NCBI GenBank assembly: GCA_965116685.1
Contig: OZ220707.1
Location: 1,364,001 to 1,428,000 of the forward strand
Source of the DNA: Bin80 sp965116685
GTDB taxonomy: Bacteria; Bacteroidota; Rhodothermia; Rhodothermales; Bin80
Length of the DNA stretch: 64,000 nt
Direction of reading: 5' to 3'
Shown here: positions 7,976 to 16,049 of the stretch, piece by piece
Numbering within the stretch: the first letter of the stretch is position 1
How the letters are laid out: the number at the start of each line of letters is the position of its first letter
The notes under the pieces: generated by a model
Seen by the model: the letters and a program-made list of their open reading frames with translations, nothing else
What the model was told of the DNA's origin: nothing
Databases searched by the model: none
Position numbers and translations under genes: made by a program

Positions 7976-10224
7976 TGCGGCAATGGGCACTCTGGGCCGT
8001 GCTGGCCCTCTCCATTTTGCGCACGGCAACCGCACAGGTGCTGATGGAAGTGCCCCTTCTGTTGGAACTGCCCGGCAGAGAAGAGCTGATCCGGGCATGG
8101 TATGATGGAGAGGAGTTTCTCGTGGAGGGCAGCGAGCTCTTTCCGGCTCTGGGATTCACCGTGCAGCGCAGTGAAGCAGGATTAGAAGCACTGGATACGC
8201 TGCATCGCTATGCGTTTGTATGCTCACATCCACCCGGTCCATCGTGCAAGGTTCTCATGAATGATGTGCTGGATCGGCTTGGCAACGCATTGCACTTTGA
8301 TCAAAACCGTCTGCATTTGGCTGCATCCTCGGTTGCAACTGCGTTTGATGTACGTTCGCTGCGAACGCGCCAGCGCAGTTGGGCGGAGGTTCCAGGGCCT
8401 CACCTGTTTGGTCGAACACGCAACGTCTGGGGTGGGATGATGGTCAATTGGCAGCTGCGCCGGGATGCATTTGGAGTTCATCCTTCTCTCCGACTCATCG
8501 GCAGCGTTTTGCATGGCAGCGTCGAAGCAGATCTGAACCGCGGTCATTCATGGGTTTACCGGTATGACTGGCCAGAGCGAACATGGTTGACCCAGATAGA
8601 AATGGGACGCGATGCAAATGGATTCGCCGGGGTCTCCATTACGAACGTGCCCCTGGCAAGGCAGCGCTTGCACCGCGTGCAAAATTTCCACGGACAGTCC
8701 GCCCCACATGCGCTCATTCAGGCGGTCATCAGCGGCGAGGTTGTGGATCAGGTGCAGGCAGATGCCAACGGACGCTATGAGCTGAGTACCCCCGCATGGT
8801 ATGGAACTACAAAACTGGAAGTGCACATCCAGCCGCTCGGAGGACAGCGCATGCAATCGGATCATCACTACCTCTTCACGCCAACCTCTCTTGTGCCACC
8901 CGGCAAAGTATTCTATCAACTACGTGCCAGTGAGCAGCACTCTGCCCTGGACCTACAGTACGGCGTGCACCCGAGACTGACACTCCAAAGTGCACTGGCG
9001 CTGCATGGCAGCCGCCCAGAGGCATCCGTCGGCTTCACGCTGAGCCCAATCACGTTTCTGGCACTTGACACCGAAGTGCAAATCCCATCTGCGTACTGGC
9101 TAGCCACGCTTCAACTATGGCGCTCAGGGATTCAGGTCACGGCTCATCTCGATGGCTGGCAGCACCGGTTCCAGAACCTGCATGTGACTGCATCGACCAG
9201 CAAGGGTCCAATCAGTGTACTGCTTCGAGGCACAAGGTCATCCTTTTTGACATCCTTTACAGAATGGGGGCGGCGTCTATCGTTGCATCCCGAAGTCTGG
9301 CTTCATGCCGCCAGTGGATTGTTGATGCAGGCCAGCTGGGATGTTGACCGGTTGCGCGATGTGAAAAAAGAAACGCATCACCGCTGGCGCTTTGCCGCAG
9401 GCTGGGCATTTCCGCGGCTTCGAATCATGGGATTTGCGACCCAGGACTATATCCAAAAAACCTATGGCGTGGAGGGGACCCTGACCCTTGGGCATCCATC
9501 CCTGGCGTTCCGCGTGGGATGGGATGCCGATCATCGAATGGCGGTCGGCAGCCTCAACCTCCAGTTCTCATCACCGTTTGGGAGCCTGTTTGCCCAAGGG
9601 CGCCGGGATGTGCACGGAATCTCGCATTCGCAGCAGGTTCAGGGGAGCGTGCATCTCTGGGACACCATAAGGCTCGCCCCCTACGGTCATGAACAGAGTG
9701 CCACAGAACTTCGAATCTTTGAAGACACCAATGGGAACGGCTTGCAGGATCTCGCCGAGCCGATCCTGTCTCATATTGATGCGGAGCTTTATCAGGGCGG
9801 ATGGACACGCCTCCGGACAGGCGCGTTGTACGCGGCTTATCTGGAGCCCTATCAGCGCTACCAGATCCGCATCCTGGAAGCATCTATCCAGGACCCATCC
9901 CTTCACCCTGCGACAGGATTGGAGTTCAGCTTTACAGCGGATCCGGGGCGGAGCAAGATCATCCATGTACCGATGCAGCGACTGATTCCGGTAATGGGAG
10001 AGATCACCGGACTGGATCGAACACCGCTCAGGCTCAAAGTCCATCTGAACCAGACCAAAGCAACGGATGTGTATCGGGATGGCGGGTTCGCCTTGCATCT
10101 ACGCCCCGGACACTATACCCTCACTGTCGTGGATATCCTGGACCAGGAGCCACTCGCCGAAAAAATGATCAAAGTTGGCATCGACCCACTTCATGTCGTA
10201 ATCGATCTAAAAAGGGATCAATAA
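7975..10224 (+). CDS. Short outer-membrane usher-like protein
   Basis: Predicted outer-membrane pore for subunit secretion and fibre assembly. At 749 aa it is shorter than classical ushers (about 800-860). In order it shows a signal peptide ending TATAQ, an N-terminal domain (LLLELPGREELIRAWYDGEEFLVEGSE..LGF, about 24-60), strands typical of a beta-barrel, and a segment near residues 210-300 (NVPLARQRLHRVQNFH, then VDQVQADANGRYELSTP, then VPPGKVFYQLRA) like the usher plug and following strand. The C-terminal part contains EDTNGNGLQDLAEP, a calcium-loop motif of B-type repeat domains, then a carboxypeptidase-regulatory-like beta domain. I chose ATG 7975 over the in-frame TTG at 7972. The TAA stop overlaps the next ATG. 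Confidence 0.75.
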   Translation: MRQWALWAVLALSILRTATAQVLMEVPLLLELPGREELIRAWYDGEEFLVEGSELFPALGFTVQRSEAGLEALDTLHRYAFVCSHPPGPSCKVLMNDVLDRLGNALHFDQNRLHLAASSVATAFDVRSLRTRQRSWAEVPGPHLFGRTRNVWGGMMVNWQLRRDAFGVHPSLRLIGSVLHGSVEADLNRGHSWVYRYDWPERTWLTQIEMGRDANGFAGVSITNVPLARQRLHRVQNFHGQSAPHALIQAVISGEVVDQVQADANGRYELSTPAWYGTTKLEVHIQPLGGQRMQSDHHYLFTPTSLVPPGKVFYQLRASEQHSALDLQYGVHPRLTLQSALALHGSRPEASVGFTLSPITFLALDTEVQIPSAYWLATLQLWRSGIQVTAHLDGWQHRFQNLHVTASTSKGPISVLLRGTRSSFLTSFTEWGRRLSLHPEVWLHAASGLLMQASWDVDRLRDVKKETHHRWRFAAGWAFPRLRIMGFATQDYIQKTYGVEGTLTLGHPSLAFRVGWDADHRMAVGSLNLQFSSPFGSLFAQGRRDVHGISHSQQVQGSVHLWDTIRLAPYGHEQSATELRIFEDTNGNGLQDLAEPILSHIDAELYQGGWTRLRTGALYAAYLEPYQRYQIRILEASIQDPSLHPATGLEFSFTADPGRSKIIHVPMQRLIPVMGEITGLDRTPLRLKVHLNQTKATDVYRDGGFALHLRPGHYTLTVVDILDQEPLAEKMIKVGIDPLHVVIDLKRDQ

Positions 10225-10547
10225 TGATGCGAACTGGACTCATCCTTCTGATCTGTATGCCAGTCCATGACTCCATGGCCACGGCTTCCGATGTCTCCCC
10301 TGCCCTGTCGGCGCGCTGCACGAGCCAACTCGCCTACAAAACCAACTCAGACAGCAGATCCCTTCCTCTGATCGAAGGCACCAGTGGCCAAGGCACCAGC
10401 GACCAAGGCACCAGAAGTCGCCGGGTTCATGCAAAAGGTGGTGGATTTTCGCCCCAAAGACGCAGCATTCTGCGACGAGCAGCAGGGCGATCAGGTGACC
10501 GTGACATTATTATGCAAATAAACTCATTAACCAATCAAAACTCATGA
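10224..10547 (+). CDS. Small exported Ser/Gly/Arg-rich protein in the chaperone-usher/Exb operon
   Basis: A 107-aa protein of unknown function. An N-terminal hydrophobic stretch (TGLILLICMPVHDSMATAS) looks like a signal peptide. The mature part is polar, with the near-repeat GTSGQGTSDQGT encoded by a short tandem DNA repeat, then a basic Arg-rich tail. It is accepted because it is coupled at both ends: its ATG overlaps the usher's TAA, and its TGA overlaps the ATG of the ExbB-like gene at 10544. Without that arrangement the composition alone would not be convincing. Confidence 0.45.
   Translation: MMRTGLILLICMPVHDSMATASDVSPALSARCTSQLAYKTNSDSRSLPLIEGTSGQGTSDQGTRSRRVHAKGGGFSPQRRSILRRAAGRSGDRDIIMQINSLTNQNS
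10376..10412. repeat. Tandem repeat inside the small exported protein gene
   Basis: About two and a half copies of a 15-bp unit (AAGGCACCAGYGRCC) encode the GTSGQ/GTSDQ repeats. Being in frame, copy-number change would lengthen or shorten the protein without breaking it. Confidence 0.6.
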
Positions 10548-11197
10548 CAGAAACTTTGCAGGATTCAACGCTTCTTCCACAGGAGATCCAGACTTTTTCG
10601 ATTCTTGAGCTATTCAGCCAGGCGGGGGGCTTCCAGTGGCCAATTTTGGCCGTACTGACTGCCGGGCTGATCGTGCTGATGCTTCGGGTTGTACGTCTTT
10701 TTCGGGATCATTTGGCTGCGCGCCCACTCATGCGACTACGTCTGGACTCCATCACCTACGCTGCACTGACAAATGCGCAGCGTAGTGCTGCCGACAGTCT
10801 CTATACCCGGCTTCTTTCGGGGATGCTGCAGTTGCACCGCAATCCCGAAGCCATGGGCCGGGAGGTCAGCGATGTGGCAATTGCAGCACATACTGCATAC
10901 CAGCGGACACAGCGAATCATCAACTACTGCTCCAGCACTGCCGGCGGGCTTGGCCTACTGGGTACATTGGTTGGGATTTATGCGCTCTTTTCTGCGGGCA
11001 CACGTGATCCCCAAACCATCTTTGCAGGAATCGCCATCGCGGTCGTCTCTACGCTTCTGGGCATTGTGACCAGCATCCTGCTGGAATTCTTTGAGACACT
11101 GATGCACGGCCATGTGAGCCGGTATATCGAATCTGCTCAGGCATGGGCGCAAAAAGTGCGCAGTCGTGTGCTTTTTCTTTCCGAGGAAGACGCATGA
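10544..11197 (+). CDS. MotA/TolQ/ExbB-type proton channel protein
   Basis: A 217-aa inner-membrane protein of the MotA/TolQ/ExbB family, which forms proton channels that drive work across the envelope. One membrane segment lies at about 32-50 (WPILAVLTAGLIVLMLRVV); two more form the family hallmark, AGGLGLLGTLVGIYALF (about 132-148) and IFAGIAIAVVSTLLGIVTSIL (about 158-178), the second carrying the expected small and hydroxyl residues. The region between segments one and two is a cytoplasmic helix bundle. It starts with an ATGA overlap with the small exported protein and ends with an ATGA overlap with the first ExbD-like gene. Confidence 0.85.
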   Translation: MTETLQDSTLLPQEIQTFSILELFSQAGGFQWPILAVLTAGLIVLMLRVVRLFRDHLAARPLMRLRLDSITYAALTNAQRSAADSLYTRLLSGMLQLHRNPEAMGREVSDVAIAAHTAYQRTQRIINYCSSTAGGLGLLGTLVGIYALFSAGTRDPQTIFAGIAIAVVSTLLGIVTSILLEFFETLMHGHVSRYIESAQAWAQKVRSRVLFLSEEDA

Positions 11198-11562
11198 ACG
11201 GATCACTGATTGTGCGATTGGTGGATATCACGCTTCTATTGCTACTGAGTCTGATGGCGGCCGCCAGCTTTACGACAACAGGGCTTGAACCCCCGTTCAC
11301 CAATGAGCTTGAAGAGGAGGGAGTACTCCTGGCTCCGATACAGATCGGGATTGCGCTAGATGGCAACATCCATACCCAAGACGGAGCATCCATCACCCTG
11401 GAAGAACTGGAGAGCCTTCTGGACCAATGGCCTGCTGAAGTGGAATTCATCGCAGATGCGCAGGCACCTGCGGAAAAATTGCTTGCAGTACACGCTGTCG
11501 CAAGGCATCTAAATCGGCAAGCCGCATTCCGGGTGCGGCACAGGCAGGGAGGTGCGCCATGA
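11194..11562 (+). CDS. ExbD/TolR-like protein 1
   Basis: A 122-aa ExbD/TolR-type protein: short cytoplasmic N-terminus, one membrane helix (LVDITLLLLLSLMAAAS) and a periplasmic domain. Asp11 near the start of the helix corresponds to the proton-carrying aspartate of ExbD (LIDVMLVLLIIF in E. coli). The periplasmic part (GIALDGNIHTQDG, then LLAVHAVARHLNRQAAFRVR) has the usual compact alpha/beta pattern. The start was chosen by the ATGA overlap with the ExbB-like gene; a longer reading frame from 11143 would overlap that gene needlessly. Confidence 0.8.
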   Translation: MNGSLIVRLVDITLLLLLSLMAAASFTTTGLEPPFTNELEEEGVLLAPIQIGIALDGNIHTQDGASITLEELESLLDQWPAEVEFIADAQAPAEKLLAVHAVARHLNRQAAFRVRHRQGGAP

Positions 11563-11936
11563 AGCGAAGCAGTGGACTTTTTCTTCGATTCATCGACCTT
11601 GGCCTATTGCTGTTGCTTGCGTTTTTGTCCGTCGCAGAGCTGAACCCCACATTGCAGGTTCCCCTTCCCGGAAAACCCGGAAGCCCACAGGAGATGGCAG
11701 CCGCGCGCGTGGTATTTAACCAGGATTGGGAGGCGATGCTAACGCGCATGGATCAATCCACAATACTTTGCCAGACAGTAGATATTGTGGAGCTTGCCAT
11801 GTGCATGGAACAGCACGCATCCATGCGATTCCTGCTTGCCCCCGTGGAAGCAGCGACCGTGCAACAGGTGGTGACCCTGTTGGATCTTTGCAGAAGAGCT
11901 GCACATCCGTGCGAGATCGAACCATTACAACCATGA
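11559..11936 (+). CDS. ExbD/TolR-like protein 2
   Basis: A second, divergent ExbD-like protein of 125 aa. The membrane helix FIDLGLLLLLAFLSVA again begins with the key aspartate (Asp13). The periplasmic region differs from paralogue 1 and contains three cysteines (LCQTVD, AMCMEQ, HPCEIE, plus DLCRRA as a fourth). Two ExbD-type genes in series occur in some Bacteroidota Exb/Tol clusters. It overlaps both neighbours by ATGA. Confidence 0.75.
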   Translation: MKRSSGLFLRFIDLGLLLLLAFLSVAELNPTLQVPLPGKPGSPQEMAAARVVFNQDWEAMLTRMDQSTILCQTVDIVELAMCMEQHASMRFLLAPVEAATVQQVVTLLDLCRRAAHPCEIEPLQP

Positions 11937-12865
11937 AAATCAAAATACAGGAGCGACTGCTTGCGTGCGGCATGACGGCCGCCCTCCTCTTTATACTGGG
12001 GCTGATTGCAACCTGGGTAGAGCTACGAAGCCACCCTCCCAAACTGCGGCAGCTGTCACTGACAGAGAGCTTCGCATCCGTAATCAGCCGCCCTTCATCT
12101 GCTCCACCAAGCGTGACCAAACCGGTGGCACCCGTTCCCCGGAGGCGGACTCCCCGGATGCCGGAGTCCATCCAGTCGGAGCGATCGGTTTCTGCTCCGA
12201 CCCAGCGCGTACTCCCTGCTACTTTGCAACTGCAACAAAAAGAAATCCCATTAAACTCTGCGCACAGGGACATCGGGGAGACCTCGGTGGATGTGACTGC
12301 AAGAGTTTCACGGGCCTCTTCGGCACTAACCCCATCACCGTCACAACATGCCGGGATACAGCAAAACCTGCACCAGGCGCCTCGTACAGTAGCCGAGGTA
12401 ACCGAAAGATCAGATCCTTCAGGTATGTCCCTGGGAATTGAACATCCCCCACAGGCGAACCGTGTTCTGAAAACCGAAGAAGCAAAAAAGATCATCCAGT
12501 GGATCCGGCTTACAGAGTCGGATCTCCCGCCCGGGATCAAGCGCCATGTAGGGTATCAACCAGAGAACTTGAGTGCAACCGCCCTCCTCGAATATGAGGG
12601 CGAACCCTGGGAGATTTATCTGATGGCTCGTATGCCGTCCGAAGAATTGCATGTCGTGATTGTTCGGAGCAGCACGACATACTATGTCGTGGATCCGAGT
12701 TTTAAGCGGGATGGGCGTAGGTTTCGCGTGGGCGTTGCCCGCCGAAGTGGTGGCCAAATCACCGGGATTACCTCGGAAGAGCATGCGGCCTCCAGTAGCG
12801 AAGCAGTGCTTCATTACGATGTATTTCTCGCGTGGTGGGACGACTTGAGACTGACATTGCAATGA
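11933..12865 (+). CDS. TonB-like energy transducer candidate with an unfamiliar C-terminal domain
   Basis: A 310-aa protein with TonB-like architecture. There is one N-terminal membrane helix (about 14-31, GMTAALLFILGLIATWVE), then a long periplasmic linker rich in Pro, Ser, Arg and Gln (about 35-185), then a folded C-terminal domain (about 180-310). That domain (ALLEYEGEPWEIYLMARMP, then TTYYVVDPSFKRDGRRFRVG) does not look like the canonical TonB C-terminus, and I do not recognise it. The start at 11933 is fixed by the ATGA overlap with ExbD 2. A natural reading is that it couples the proton channel to the usher or another envelope partner, but this is inference. Confidence 0.6.
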   Translation: MKIKIQERLLACGMTAALLFILGLIATWVELRSHPPKLRQLSLTESFASVISRPSSAPPSVTKPVAPVPRRRTPRMPESIQSERSVSAPTQRVLPATLQLQQKEIPLNSAHRDIGETSVDVTARVSRASSALTPSPSQHAGIQQNLHQAPRTVAEVTERSDPSGMSLGIEHPPQANRVLKTEEAKKIIQWIRLTESDLPPGIKRHVGYQPENLSATALLEYEGEPWEIYLMARMPSEELHVVIVRSSTTYYVVDPSFKRDGRRFRVGVARRSGGQITGITSEEHAASSSEAVLHYDVFLAWWDDLRLTLQ

Positions 12866-14250
12866 GAATTTTTGCCTTTACGCTTGTGATCCTTACCGCT
12901 GGCTGCAGTGTGCCACCAAGGATAGTGGAGCCGCCCACACCTGCCAGTCCCATGCTGCCCGGGGTAGACAGTACACAGATTCAGATGGCCTGGCAGCTCG
13001 CAGAAGCGTCTTTCGCACGCAATGCCGAAGCAGCTGCACGTGCGGCGGAAGAAGGCAGGCAGCTGGCCGCGCTTGCGGACAGCTTCCTCTTGTCAGCACC
13101 CGTATCACAGGTTCGAGATACGGCAAGAGCGGTGGAATTATTTCACGCAGGCGTGGATCTACTCGGGCAATACTCCGAAGTCGACAGCATACAGGCACTG
13201 GAGCTACTCAAAAACGCTGCGGCAAAGTTTGAGGAAGCACTTGAAGCGGATGCATTCGATGATGAGGCGAGGCAGTGGCTGGCTCGTGTGTACCAAAATT
13301 TGGCGGAACGATTCCAACAAACTGGCGCAATCCAAGATCAACTCCGCGTACTGCAACGTCTGGTTATGTGGAATCAGGATCGGCATGATTACATCGCACT
13401 TTTGGCAGCGGCGCAGGAAGGAATACCGACCAAAGCATCAGGGATGACGGCGGGAGCCTTGTGGAAGCGTGCTGCACAGGTTGCTCTGGACGATGTGGAG
13501 ATGGGATTGAGAGAGGCCCCGGATTCGGCAACCCTGTTTGTGTACCATGTGCGTGCGAGCCGGGCATTTGTAATGGCCAACCGCAGTTCGCTTGCACGCA
13601 TGTCATTAAGCAGTGCGCGCGCTTGGCAGCGCACCGAACAAGAGCGTGCACTCATTCATGCAGACAGTATCTGGTTGGCCTGGGATAATGGGAATCTGAC
13701 TGCACGCAAGCGTTTTGATGTTCTTCTCAGCGAAGTTTCCATAAATCCAGAAAAAGCAGCCTACGGCTTGCTCGATTTGCTTGAGAATGTCCAAGACCCG
13801 GATGCTCAGATACAAGTACGCCACCAGTTGGCGCTGGCCAAGTATGCCTCTGGTGCAGAGGAGCAGGCCGTCCGTTTGATGCAAGCGCTGGTGGCAGAAG
13901 ATCCGCACCAGAAAACCCTTGCAGAGGATTACGCGATCATGACGTACAACCTTGCGCAGAAACTGCGCCGCAAGGGAGACCTGCGGGATGCACTTGCCTA
14001 TTTATTGCAGTGTGCATCCCTAGATGCACAGATCACGGCCAGAGCTGCATTCGATGCAGCACTTCTTTTGAGAAACAATCTGGACGCAGCGACCCAATAT
14101 GCGCACATGGCGGAAGCGCGCATGGAGACGCTCGAACAGAATGAGCGGAGTGCATTGTTTCGGTATCTGGCGGAGTTATACCGAAGAAATGGGGATCGTG
14201 AACGAGCTAGAAAATACATCGAATATTTGGCTGACAGCCAGAAAAACTGA
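12862..14250 (+). CDS. TPR-like helical repeat lipoprotein, last gene of the operon
   Basis: A 462-aa lipoprotein: MRIFAFTLVILTAGC ends in a textbook lipobox with Cys15. The rest is almost entirely helical and Ala/Arg/Glu-rich, with TPR-like pairs such as ALELLKNAAAKFEEALEADA and the C-terminal LRRKGDLRDALAYLLQCAS and YLAELYRRNGDRERARKYI. Such proteins usually act as scaffolds at the outer membrane. ATG 12862 overlaps the previous stop (ATGA); an upstream in-frame start at 12832 would lose the signal peptide. An inverted repeat (AATCCTC 14259-14265 / GAGGATT 14288-14294) lies just downstream but has no T-run. Confidence 0.8.
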   Translation: MRIFAFTLVILTAGCSVPPRIVEPPTPASPMLPGVDSTQIQMAWQLAEASFARNAEAAARAAEEGRQLAALADSFLLSAPVSQVRDTARAVELFHAGVDLLGQYSEVDSIQALELLKNAAAKFEEALEADAFDDEARQWLARVYQNLAERFQQTGAIQDQLRVLQRLVMWNQDRHDYIALLAAAQEGIPTKASGMTAGALWKRAAQVALDDVEMGLREAPDSATLFVYHVRASRAFVMANRSSLARMSLSSARAWQRTEQERALIHADSIWLAWDNGNLTARKRFDVLLSEVSINPEKAAYGLLDLLENVQDPDAQIQVRHQLALAKYASGAEEQAVRLMQALVAEDPHQKTLAEDYAIMTYNLAQKLRRKGDLRDALAYLLQCASLDAQITARAAFDAALLLRNNLDAATQYAHMAEARMETLEQNERSALFRYLAELYRRNGDRERARKYIEYLADSQKN

Positions 14251-14297
14251 CGGAACCAATCCTCGACGACCACTCATTCGATAGAGTTGAGGATTTA

Positions 14298-14585
14298 GTG
14301 AAATCAGGAGTAGATGAATTCCTCACACTAAAAATAGCTTTCTTCGTCAAAATTCCTATGCAAGAGGCTCAGGATAATCGCAAGACGCAAAGCAAGTTCA
14401 AGTGTATGGCCTGTGGTCATGCGGATCATGCCGACCTGAATGCGGCGGCAATATACCGGCCTCCAGGATTGGGGCTACTGTACAGCGAGAGGCGTTCGGG
14501 GTGCCGACCTCTGCGACCTGTGAAATGGATACGCGGATGGCCGCCTAATGACGGTGAATCACGTATATATATACGTCCCAAATAA
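14298..14585 (+). pseudogene. C-terminal remnant of an IS200/IS605-type TnpB
   Basis: The frame contains KFKCMACGHADHADLNAAA, the half zinc ribbon (CxxCG) followed by the DLNAA of the third RuvC motif found at the very end of TnpB/OrfB proteins. The usual N-terminal 300 or more residues, the first CxxC pair and the RuvC I/II motifs are missing upstream, so only the tail survives. It directly follows the chaperone-usher/Exb operon. Confidence 0.65.
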
Positions 14586-14852
14586 AACAACACTATACAT
14601 GCCGACCGGTTCTGTGAACCCATCATCTCCATTCTTCCCGAAAGTTGACCCATCCCCTTGTCAGGCGGATATAACTTAAAACAGACTATCTATCGGGGTT
14701 GAGTCTCCATGGGGCATGGATGGGCAATTTGATATTTGGTGACCAGAGCAGCATTGCAGCATCGGATCTGCCATCCAAACAAGCTCCCATGGCCCTTGAC
14801 ATGCAGTTGGATAACAAGTCCAAACATAGGCCAACCAACCGATTATCCCTGA
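14586..14852. other. Intergenic stretch
   Basis: About 270 bp between the TnpB remnant and the convergent hydrolase gene. I see no gene, RNA or strong terminator. An omegaRNA could lie next to the TnpB tail but cannot be confirmed by eye. Confidence 0.4.
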
Positions 14853-16049
14853 TTACCTGTTCGCCGTGGCAATCGAATTGAACCAGGCCCGTGCGCTCGC
14901 GATGGCAATGAATGCACAGCTTATGTGCCCACTTTGTGGACTCGGATCAATCAGCATAGCCGAAGCTCCCAATTTCTGGGCTGCAATCTGAGAGTTTTCA
15001 ATGGGAACCAGCTCGTCAGCAGCACAATGATAGAGTCGGGTTGGGGAACTTGGGCTCCAGTTCGTTAAGTCGTTTTCACTCAACCGCTGTAAAAATGGGT
15101 AATCGGCGTCTTCTTTGACCGCCTGAAGCACATCCTGCCGAACGATATGGATGGGAATCGGTGGCATGGCATTATTAATCTCTGTGCTACTGTACGTCCC
15201 GTCAAACAGCGGCGGCAGCGTAACATCGTAGGGGCTTCTCAAAAAGTCTGATGGATGCTCGTATAAATCATACGCCTCATTATAACTCAACAGGATGTAC
15301 GGGAGGTAATACGGCTGTGGGTAGGGCGCTTCCCGTAAGATCAACTCCAGCATCGTTCCACTCAAATCATAGGGCCCCGCCATGGGAGCAGACGCAACAA
15401 CGGAAAATGTATCACCGTAGTCCTCCTCCAGAGCGCGCTGAGCTGCCATAGCGGTATAGCCACCTGAGGAATACCCTGCCAGATATACTTCACCGGAAAC
15501 GTCCCACGATTGCGTCGTAGACCACTGCAGGGCCGCCTCCAACTGGTCAATGACGGCCGAAGCCGATACATCCGCAATCAAATAGGGATGGAGGCCAGGC
15601 GAAGACCCAAGTCCAACAAGGTCCGGCATGACCGAGAGATATCCATCCGCGGAAAAGAGCAACCCAACCAGGATTTCTTCGGTTCCACCCCCCGAAGGAA
15701 CATCGGAGCGTCGAACATTCGTTCCGTGCTGAAACGAAACCATTGCAAGCGATCCTAAGATAGGCTGGGGCACAACAACCGCCCCGGATGCCATGATGAG
15801 CTCCCCTTTTACATCTACCGTCATATACTCCACCACATAAACTGCAGCACCATAACGCGGCGAAAACGGAATCTCAAACTCTGCCACCAGTTCGTTCATC
15901 TCCTGCACCGTATAGGTCCGCTGAAGCTCCACACGGACTACATCGCCCCGGGCTGGTGTGGATACCACGTCAGGGCTCTGATCTGTGGAATCACACTTGG
16001 CAAGGAAGACAAGAACAGGCAGTATGCAAATGCACACCCACCTATTCAC
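14853..16049 (-). CDS. Exported alpha/beta-hydrolase (secretory-lipase-like)
   Basis: A predicted serine hydrolase of 398 aa. The nucleophile elbow is GYSSGG (Ser194), the acid is probably in CAADELVPIE, and the His in PQSGHISCAF near the C-terminus completes the triad. The overall pattern resembles fungal-type secretory lipases and related esterases. I chose the GTG at 16049, which overlaps the stop of the upstream GH113-like gene by 8 bases and gives a signal-like N-terminus (WVCICILPVLVFLAKC) with a possible but imperfect lipobox (LAKC). The longer frame from 16298 would lie inside the other gene. Operon with the gene at 16042-17142. Confidence 0.75.
   Translation of the reverse strand: MNRWVCICILPVLVFLAKCDSTDQSPDVVSTPARGDVVRVELQRTYTVQEMNELVAEFEIPFSPRYGAAVYVVEYMTVDVKGELIMASGAVVVPQPILGSLAMVSFQHGTNVRRSDVPSGGGTEEILVGLLFSADGYLSVMPDLVGLGSSPGLHPYLIADVSASAVIDQLEAALQWSTTQSWDVSGEVYLAGYSSGGYTAMAAQRALEEDYGDTFSVVASAPMAGPYDLSGTMLELILREAPYPQPYYLPYILLSYNEAYDLYEHPSDFLRSPYDVTLPPLFDGTYSSTEINNAMPPIPIHIVRQDVLQAVKEDADYPFLQRLSENDLTNWSPSSPTRLYHCAADELVPIENSQIAAQKLGASAMLIDPSPQSGHISCAFIAIASARAWFNSIATANR

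Noticed and set aside
9571..10098. Minus-strand frame of 175 codons within the usher gene
   Set aside because: Lies fully inside a well-supported gene and shows no domain or signal.
11716..12540. 274-codon minus-strand frame
   Set aside because: Antisense to the TonB-like gene, Ser/Arg-rich low-complexity translation, no start context.
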